DNA from: an uncultured Acetatifactor sp.
Lineage (GTDB): Bacteria > Bacillota > Clostridia > Lachnospirales > Lachnospiraceae
NCBI GenBank assembly: GCA_910584435.1
Contig: CAJUAP010000035.1
Coordinates: 1-37,215, forward strand
Direction of reading: 5' to 3'
DNA: 37,215 nt
In this document: positions 31,910 to 37,215 of the stretch, in pieces
Numbering within the stretch: position 1 is the stretch's first letter
Layout: every line of letters starts with the position of its first letter
Notes under the pieces: generated by a model
The model's input: the letters and a program-made list of their open reading frames with translations, nothing else
Told to the model about the DNA's origin: nothing
Database searches by the model: none
Translations under genes and position numbers: made by a program

Positions 31910-31978
31910 TTACAATAGGATAAGGGACATAGAATTGTTTCTATATGCTCTGACGCTGTGTTACTTATCCTATTGTAA
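31910..31978. repeat. 15-bp perfect inverted repeat with 39-nt spacer
   Basis: TTACAATAGGATAAG (31910-31924) and its exact complement (31964-31978). On the minus strand the second arm ends directly before the AAAGGAG site of the frameshifted small gene, so it could act as a translational or transcriptional attenuator; otherwise it marks a former element boundary. Confidence 0.75.
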
Positions 31979-32013
31979 TTGTGAGAATAATTGTTTATGA
32001 AAACTGAAAGTTG

Positions 32014-32631
32014 TTACTTTACTCTTTTGGCAACAATTTTATTTGATGCGTGCAGATGTTTTGGTACATTTGGATGTTCATCTTCAAACACATAGGACTT
32101 AAACTGTAATATTTCCCAATCAAGATATGATTCTTTGAGTTCTCCATCCTCTGCCAATCCAACTGCAAATGGTGCAATATCTTCAGATGCAGGTACCGCA
32201 TCTGTAAATATTTGGATTATATGGATGCCGCCTATATTTGTATACTTTTTTGCATTATTTAAAAATTTCTTCCACTCATTCTTAGCCACAAAACATAATG
32301 TTCCAAAACAGATAATCATATCGTAATACTGTTCAAACTGATATGTAGTTAAATCTGCAACAAATGCGTTTACTTTTGTATTTGCTAATTCACATCTGTG
32401 TTTTAATTTTGCAATCCCATATTCAGACAAATCAAACGCATCAACAAGGTGTCCCTGCCCTGCCAAGTATATGGCATTTTGACCTTCTCCACACCCTGCT
32501 TCTAATATTCTTGCCGGGTTGTTAATTAAATGCTCAAATTCGGTAATAGTTGTATTAGGATTATTAGAAAATGATACATTATCTTTTTCTTGATACAGCT
32601 TTTCCCAAAATGGTACTAAATCTTTACTCAT
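32014..32631 (-). CDS. TehB-like class I SAM-dependent methyltransferase
   Basis: The 205-residue cytoplasmic protein has a Rossmann methyltransferase fold. Motif I is ILEAGCGEGQNAIYLAGQGH, motif II is VDAFDLSEYGIAKL, motif III is NAFVADLTTYQF and motif IV is YDMIICFGTLCFV. The GxGxGQNAIYLA pattern is shared with tellurite-resistance protein TehB and thiopurine-type methyltransferases acting on small molecules. No TehA partner is adjacent, so tellurite resistance is only a possibility. GGAGGG lies nine bases upstream of the start. The gene is AT-rich like the protease region, fitting horizontal origin. Confidence 0.82.
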   Translation of the reverse strand: MSKDLVPFWEKLYQEKDNVSFSNNPNTTITEFEHLINNPARILEAGCGEGQNAIYLAGQGHLVDAFDLSEYGIAKLKHRCELANTKVNAFVADLTTYQFEQYYDMIICFGTLCFVAKNEWKKFLNNAKKYTNIGGIHIIQIFTDAVPASEDIAPFAVGLAEDGELKESYLDWEILQFKSYVFEDEHPNVPKHLHASNKIVAKRVK

Positions 32632-32736
32632 ACTATTTTTCCCTCCAAATCCCGATTATATTTTTGACAGGATAACACAAACACAAAATTTTTGCAATAT
32701 TCTATCAGAACCGAAATTATCCACATGTGCAAATGC

Positions 32737-32861
32737 GTTACTGTTCACTTTGAGCGGCGATTTCGCGCACAGTATTCAAAGCTGTCATTCTGACAGCTTG
32801 GGATGATTCATGCAAAATACGCATAAAAATACCTCGCGGTAGTGACGAGTGAACAGTAACA
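32737..32861. mobile_element. MITE-like element with 13-bp terminal inverted repeats and 7-bp flanking direct repeats
   Basis: GTTACTGTTCACT (32737-32749) and its exact complement (32848-32860) bound about 125 bp with no coding capacity. CAAATGC directly precedes the element (32730-32736) and follows it (32862-32868) as a potential target-site duplication. Inside is a perfect 9-bp hairpin AAGCTGTCA-TTC-TGACAGCTT (32779-32799). Confidence 0.6.
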
Positions 32862-32883
32862 CAAATGCTGACGCTTCCAGACA

Positions 32884-32923
32884 TGCCGCCCAAAGAGGCG
32901 TGCTTCGCCCCCTCTTAGCGGCA
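32884..32923. repeat. GC-rich hairpin
   Basis: TGCCGC/GCGGCA outer arms (32884-32889, 32918-32923) and AAGAGG/CCTCTT inner arms (32893-32898, 32911-32916), with a further GCG/CGC step in the loop. It lies between the MITE-like unit and the larger palindrome. Confidence 0.65.
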
Positions 32924-32934
32924 CAAACAATCAC

Positions 32935-33019
32935 AGTGTGAGCAGGCGCTGTTCTTGCGCCGTAGAAAATCTTCGCGAAGCGGCCTCTGCCGCAAGCGAT
33001 TAGATTTTCTTCTCACACT
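32935..33019. repeat. Three-way-junction-like palindromic element
   Basis: Outer stem AGTGTGAG/CTCACACT (32935-32942 with 33012-33019). Inside are a side hairpin GGCGC/GCGCC (about 32945-32961) and a long arm AGAAAATCT/AGATTTTCT (32964-32972 with 33002-33010), extended by TCGC/GCGA and CGGC/GCCG. About thirty base pairs can form in all. No reading frame of note. It may be a structured RNA or a non-autonomous mobile repeat. Confidence 0.6.
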
Positions 33020-33096
33020 TTCCCCCTGATTTCATACCATATAATAATTTCTTCTCAGAAAGCCTTCTTTTATTTCATTACCGAAGGCCGCAGGTG

Positions 33097-34041
33097 ATGC
33101 CTATGAGCTACTATTCCCGCTTGAGCAAATCATTTGAGAACGTGCCCAGACTCCCGCTGAATCACTGTACAAAATATGTCCTGTTCAGTGACTGCCATCG
33201 GGGTGTTGGTACCACCAACGACAATTTTCTGAAGAACCAAAATCTGTATTACGCCGCCCTGCAGCATTATTACCGCACCGGTTATACTTATATTGAACTG
33301 GGGGACGGAGACGAACTCTGGGAAAACCGCAGCATGAAACAGATTATTGAAGCACATGGGGACGTTTTTTCCCTCCTGTCCCTGTTCCACAGGCAGGGAC
33401 GTTTGTACATGCTGTACGGCAATCATGATATGATAAAAAAAGATATCCGCTACACAGTACGAAACTGCAGCACCTATCCCTGCTGCTGCGGCAGTAATCC
33501 CTACCTGGAACGCCAGCCCCTTTTACCGGATATAAGATTCTATCCGGGAATCATACTGGAAAATACTCTTGACCCTGATTTCCAAAATGTCTACCTCACC
33601 CATGGGCATCAGGCAGATTTTTTCAATTCCGTGCTCTGGCGTTTTTCCCGTTTCCTGGTGAGATATCTGTGGAAACCCTTGGAACACTACGGTGTCCTTG
33701 ATCCCACCAGTGCGGCCAGAAACTATACCAAAAAGCAGAAAACGGAACAGCTGCTGCACCGCTGGGCGGAACAGGAACATCATATCTTAATCACCGGGCA
33801 CACGCACCGCCCTGCGCTATCCGGAACCGACACCTGTTATTATAACTGCGGAAGCTGTGTACATCCCTATAGTATTACCTGCCTGGAACTGGAATATATG
33901 CATATCCGTCTGGTCAAATGGGCACTTGCTGCCGATTCCGATATGCACCTTTACGTTGCCAGAGAAGTACTCTCAGAATCAGTTCCGCTTTCCAGCACCG
34001 CCCCCCAGGCATCCGCCATGGCGCAGAATATCTCAATTTAG
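33097..34041 (+). CDS. Calcineurin-like metallophosphoesterase
   Basis: The protein of about 314 residues has the metallophosphoesterase motifs in order: FSDCHRG (D-x-H), ELGDGDELWE (GD), LYGNHD (GNHD), YLTHGHQADFF (GHx), and ITGHTHRP (GHxH). These bind two metals for phosphate-ester cleavage. The GDGDELWE variant and size resemble UDP-2,3-diacylglucosamine-hydrolase-like and related bacterial families, but the substrate is not evident. Start is uncertain: GTG 33094, ATG 33097 and ATG 33103 are all in frame; GAAGG sits eight bases before 33097. A TATAAT at 33040-33045 may be its -10. It has normal codon use and is flanked downstream by a 63-bp repeat. Confidence 0.85.
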   Translation: MPMSYYSRLSKSFENVPRLPLNHCTKYVLFSDCHRGVGTTNDNFLKNQNLYYAALQHYYRTGYTYIELGDGDELWENRSMKQIIEAHGDVFSLLSLFHRQGRLYMLYGNHDMIKKDIRYTVRNCSTYPCCCGSNPYLERQPLLPDIRFYPGIILENTLDPDFQNVYLTHGHQADFFNSVLWRFSRFLVRYLWKPLEHYGVLDPTSAARNYTKKQKTEQLLHRWAEQEHHILITGHTHRPALSGTDTCYYNCGSCVHPYSITCLELEYMHIRLVKWALAADSDMHLYVAREVLSESVPLSSTAPQASAMAQNISI

Positions 34042-34070
34042 ACCGCACTCCGGTTAAATTTGCAGTACAG

Positions 34071-34133
34071 ACTGCAGACCGCCAGTCAGGTCCTTTTCCG
34101 GAGGCATCACTGTAAATCCTGGCGGTCTGCAGT
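34071..34133. repeat. 63-bp palindromic dispersed repeat, copy 2
   Basis: Identical 15-bp arms (34071-34085, 34119-34133) and a loop differing from copy 1 (5673-5735) at three positions overall. It lies between the convergent phosphoesterase and surface-protein genes, where it could also terminate transcription from both sides. Confidence 0.85.
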
Positions 34134-34193
34134 ATACCCCCTCTGCATCAATGCTTTTTTACTGAACCGATAAAAGGAGCTGTCAAAACTTCT

Positions 34194-37100
34194 TTACGCT
34201 TTTCTCTGCGCCTTTCTTTTCCCCTTACCCGGCTTCACTTTCTTAAGCAGCAGGAGGAAAGCAGCGAACAATGCCCCTGCACCTGCCGCAATACCTGCTA
34301 TGGCCATAAGCTTTGACTTCTGCTCCGCCACGCAGAAATATTCCTGGGTTCCTGTCATTTCAACCTGCAGATACTGCCCCCTTACTTTACTCTCGCACTC
34401 TGTCCACTGTCCGTTTTGATATCCATAGACAACAGCCTTCTCATAGGGGTTAAGGATTCTTACCGCAAATTTGTCATTTTCTCCAATTCCACTGTTCTCA
34501 AGGGATAATTCATATACTACATTCTCTTTGTTCTCCGCTGCTGCCGGGGGCACAAAACTGCTGATGGCTGCGCTCAGTATCACGTCCTCTGTGAATACAT
34601 CCGCCACCAGGGCATAGGGTTTCATCCTGACGGCCTCCATTGTATTCACCTCTTCACCGCCGCTGCTCCTGACTACAGTGACATTCTCTTTATATTCCCC
34701 CTCTACCACATATGTCCCCTCCATAACCTGCTCCGATACGTCCGGCCACACGCCATAAAAACCTTCCTTGCCCGGTATCTGGGGATAGTCCAGGTTATCC
34801 AGTTTGGCACCGTAGGGAACCTCCTGCACACCCAGAACGGTATCATCTATCCGGTATATCACCTTAAGATGCCAGAATTGCAGCGGCATCCGTTCCACGG
34901 CCAGAAGCTCCTGATAGGAAATCGGTTCTGCCACACCTACATAGCTGATATTGTCAATGCCGTATACACCGCTTCCCACATAATAATTTCCGGAAACCTT
35001 CGCATCCTCCCCTGCTGCATCCGCGTCAACCTCCTCGTAGGATGCAATCTGTCCCGCGATAGCCCCTGACCGCCCCTTCTCCGCCTCCACGGAAGCCATC
35101 GCGTAGCAGTCCTGAAGCGTGTCTGCAAATCCTGCAATTCCTCCCACATTGCTGCCCCCGGATACGGAGCAGAGGGCATAGCATCTCTTAATCATGGTAA
35201 GCGACTCCCCGCAAATGCCGCCGACATAGCCGCCTTCCGTACTCTTCACGCTTCCATAACCTTTGGATTCCACGATAATGCCATGGTTCATATAACCGCA
35301 GATGCCTCCTGCACCATCCTTTTTGGCAGTCACATAACCCTCATTCACACTGTCCGTCACAAGGCACTTGGTAATAAAACGTCTGCCGATTTCATATTCG
35401 ATTTTGCCTGCCGCGCTGTCCTCCGGATCTTCATCGTCAATGGACATGGAGCCTGCAATACCTCCCACATTGATATCGCCCTTAACGATACCTCTATTCG
35501 TACAGGTCTCCACCCTTCCTGTGGTAATGGAATCAAGATGATCATCATCCACATCTTCATACAGTTCTTCAATGCTTAACTCCTGGATATCAACAGTGCG
35601 GTCCGCAAGCAGGTTAAACACCACATTCAGCTGATCGTTTACCGCTCTCAGGTCTTCATTCAGAAGATCTGTATTTATGGAGGCATTATCACTTAATATC
35701 CTGATACTGTCCGATAAGCCCTTTAGCTGATCATGGAATGCCTCCTTAGCGGCGCTGAAGTCATCACCAAATTTTCTGAAAGTGATATCAGGCTGCGCGT
35801 TTATGTAATTGACAATTCCCCTGACACCATCTGCGGCCGACTGCAGGGAATCTATCACCGCCTGTACATTGTCTGTGGCTGCTCTGATGCTGTCCAATGC
35901 ATCCTGATAGCTGTCAGACACGTAGGGCGAGAGAATATTGTAAATTGCCGCCAGATTGCTCAATATGGATGAGGTTGAAGTTGTTACACTGCCAAGCAAT
36001 CCCGTGAGTTCTATCACTTCCTGCGTCAGCTCGTCTCGTTCAGCCTGTGTCAGCTGATCCCAGCTCTTAATATTCCCCTCCGAATCCTTAGTAATATCCT
36101 GTATCCTGATTACTGAATTTTCTATATCAGAGGATACCTGTTCCAGCTCATCTATCGCATCCTTAATATTATCCTTGGAGGTATCCACCGCCTGATCCTT
36201 ATTCTGTTTCTCAAAATGAATCCGTACCAGACAAGGGGCGCTTGCCTTCGTGATATCGAATTCATACACATAGGAACCGCTTTGTTTTTGGGATATGGGG
36301 ATTGTATTCCCATCCATGTCCGTCACAACAGGCGCTTCCTTCAGAATATATGCAGAATCCGGTTTCACATGCAGGACAGCGATTCCTTCCTCATTACCGC
36401 TGCAGGAGGCGCTGCCGCTTACATTTGACGTCATAATAATATGGATGGGTTCAAACTGTGCCTCTACCCTCACTTCCTCCGCAGGCATGATAAAGGAATA
36501 TTGTCTGCCGCCGCTTTCCTTTGCGGCAGGAATATCATTCCCACTCCCGCTGCCTGTCACAGTCAGGTTTTTTAGAACATAGCCGCTGCCGGATGCAGGG
36601 GTAATATATATCTTTTCACCTTCGCCGGCACTTTTCAGGTTCGTTGCCGCCTGGCCGCCCGTACTGGAAACAGTGGTAACCGCATAGCCTGTATCAGAAC
36701 TGCCGCCGCTTCCATCCCCATCGCTGCCGTCATTTTTCTCTTCCACAAAATTTACATATACTCTAATATTTCCTGCTGCGAATTCATTAATATCGAATAC
36801 ATATTTGTAGATATCATTTTCTTTCACAAGTTCAGACAATGGTACCGTCCTTGTTGTCTCAAGCCCTTCCTCCGCCGCACCTGCCGATACATTGGTTCTC
36901 ATTTCCTCTGCCAGCATATTTATAGTGCCCTGCTCCGGCATTTCTTCCGCCGAACCGCCGGATCTGCCATCACTTACTGAGGATATATCATTGCTTCCGC
37001 TGTTCAGATTTCCACTTACAGAGGATGTATCAGCTCCTTTTCCGCTGTCTGTGCCTCCACTTTCTGAGGATGCATCAGTTTCATCTTCTCCCTCCATGCT

Positions 37101-37215
37101 TCCGCTTGGCGAAGGTGCATCAGCTTTATCTTCTCCCTCCATGCTTCCGCTTGGCGAAGGTGCATCAGTTTCATCTTCTCCCTCCATGCTTCCGCTTGGC
37201 GAAGGTGCATCAGCT
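34194..37215 (-). CDS. Large surface protein with GLUG repeats, 5' end outside the window
   Basis: At least 1,006 codons are visible; the frame is open at the right edge, and the first visible ATG (37187) lies inside a repeat, so the true start and signal peptide are missing. Visible order: an acidic Ser/Pro/Gly-rich stalk with 15-residue repeats, a beta-rich region with two copies of a VTGSGSGND/VTDMDGN-type domain, a long helical coiled-coil region (from VDTSKDNIKDAIDELEQ to LLADRTVDI), then GLUG-type repeats (GIVKGDINVGGIAGS, GAGGICGYMNHG, GYVGGICGES, SNVGGIAGFAD, GRSGAIAGQ), a beta domain, and a C-terminal membrane helix (MAIAGIAAGAGALFAAFLLLL) with a basic tail. It is thus anchored in the membrane with the rest outside. 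Adhesion or matrix binding is inferred. Confidence 0.85.
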   Translation of the reverse strand, partial: ADAPSPSGSMEGEDETDAPSPSGSMEGEDKADAPSPSGSMEGEDETDASSESGGTDSGKGADTSSVSGNLNSGSNDISSVSDGRSGGSAEEMPEQGTINMLAEEMRTNVSAGAAEEGLETTRTVPLSELVKENDIYKYVFDINEFAAGNIRVYVNFVEEKNDGSDGDGSGGSSDTGYAVTTVSSTGGQAATNLKSAGEGEKIYITPASGSGYVLKNLTVTGSGSGNDIPAAKESGGRQYSFIMPAEEVRVEAQFEPIHIIMTSNVSGSASCSGNEEGIAVLHVKPDSAYILKEAPVVTDMDGNTIPISQKQSGSYVYEFDITKASAPCLVRIHFEKQNKDQAVDTSKDNIKDAIDELEQVSSDIENSVIRIQDITKDSEGNIKSWDQLTQAERDELTQEVIELTGLLGSVTTSTSSILSNLAAIYNILSPYVSDSYQDALDSIRAATDNVQAVIDSLQSAADGVRGIVNYINAQPDITFRKFGDDFSAAKEAFHDQLKGLSDSIRILSDNASINTDLLNEDLRAVNDQLNVVFNLLADRTVDIQELSIEELYEDVDDDHLDSITTGRVETCTNRGIVKGDINVGGIAGSMSIDDEDPEDSAAGKIEYEIGRRFITKCLVTDSVNEGYVTAKKDGAGGICGYMNHGIIVESKGYGSVKSTEGGYVGGICGESLTMIKRCYALCSVSGGSNVGGIAGFADTLQDCYAMASVEAEKGRSGAIAGQIASYEEVDADAAGEDAKVSGNYYVGSGVYGIDNISYVGVAEPISYQELLAVERMPLQFWHLKVIYRIDDTVLGVQEVPYGAKLDNLDYPQIPGKEGFYGVWPDVSEQVMEGTYVVEGEYKENVTVVRSSGGEEVNTMEAVRMKPYALVADVFTEDVILSAAISSFVPPAAAENKENVVYELSLENSGIGENDKFAVRILNPYEKAVVYGYQNGQWTECESKVRGQYLQVEMTGTQEYFCVAEQKSKLMAIAGIAAGAGALFAAFLLLLKKVKPGKGKRKAQRKA
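37053..37215 (-). repeat. In-frame 45-bp tandem repeat in the surface-protein stalk
   Basis: Units at 37143-37187, 37098-37142 and a diverged one at 37053-37097, with part of another at 37188-37215. Each encodes MEGEDETDAPSPSGS or a close variant. The repeat continues past the window edge. Unit length keeps the frame, so copy-number change would alter stalk length, not expression. Confidence 0.92.

Noticed and set aside
37016..37210. 64-codon minus-strand frame with MHLRQAEAWREK repeats
   Set aside because: It is the out-of-frame reading of the 45-bp tandem repeat in the surface-protein gene; periodicity comes from the DNA repeat.
1..37215. CRISPR arrays, rRNA or tRNA genes
   Set aside because: No regularly spaced repeat-spacer pattern, no rRNA-like conserved stretch and no tRNA cloverleaf was noticed on either strand; a tRNAscan-SE and CRISPR-finder run would settle this.

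Overview
This window looks like a chromosomal segment of an anaerobic, gut-type Clostridia, most probably a Lachnospiraceae. The grounds are a ptb-buk pair for the last steps of butyrate formation, a pyrophosphate-type phosphofructokinase, a uronate-degradation cluster with a LacI-family regulator, a DUF4250 small protein, an Rpn-family remnant of a Lachnospiraceae-like type, and AGGAGG-type ribosome binding sites. I cannot name a species.

Layout. 0-0.5 kb: AT-rich, one doubtful 36-codon ORF. 0.5-5.6 kb (minus strand): lipoprotein, fructokinase, a broken family-28 glycoside hydrolase, a BAAT-type alpha/beta hydrolase, a polysaccharide deacetylase and a multispanning GT-C type glycosyltransferase. 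5.9-7.1 kb: PPi-dependent phosphofructokinase with its own promoter and a long hairpin terminator. 7.3-10.9 kb: two half ABC exporters whose motifs predict a heterodimer with one degenerate ATP site. 11.1-13.2 kb: a methyl-accepting chemotaxis protein. 13.4-14.8 kb: DUF4250 protein plus an ASKHA-domain protein with a short four-Cys N-terminus. 15.0-16.1 kb: LytR-CpsA-Psr protein with a structured leader. 16.3-18.9 kb: ClpB with promoter and palindromic operator candidate. 19.0-19.2 kb: Rpn-family nuclease remnant.

19.4-25.4 kb is the best-resolved functional unit. uxaB-uxaA (minus) diverge from a LacI-type regulator followed by uxaC (plus). Two TGTAA-type palindromes sit just downstream of the -10 boxes of the two divergent promoters. 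Together the enzymes take galacturonate or glucuronate to 2-keto-3-deoxygluconate (from glucuronate, only if UxaB or another reductase handles fructuronate). KDG kinase and aldolase are not in the window. A bidirectional terminator separates this from ptb-buk (25.5-27.6 kb), which conserves energy as ATP from butyryl-CoA.

27.7-33.0 kb is an AT-rich accessory stretch. It holds a secreted S1-type serine protease translationally coupled to a membrane-anchored Ig-like protein, a lone radical SAM enzyme, a decayed second copy of the Ig-like gene's 3' end, a truncated DNA methyltransferase, a frameshifted small mobile-element-like gene, a TehB-like methyltransferase, and a cluster of inverted-repeat elements (a MITE-like unit with flanking 7-bp direct repeats, a GC-rich hairpin and a three-way-junction-like palindrome). 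33.1-34.0 kb: a calcineurin-like phosphoesterase. 34.2 kb to the right edge: a large surface protein with GLUG repeats, a C-terminal membrane anchor and an in-frame 45-bp tandem repeat; its 5' end lies outside the window. A 63-bp palindromic repeat occurs twice (5.7 and 34.1 kb). All identifications come from reading motifs; no database search was run.
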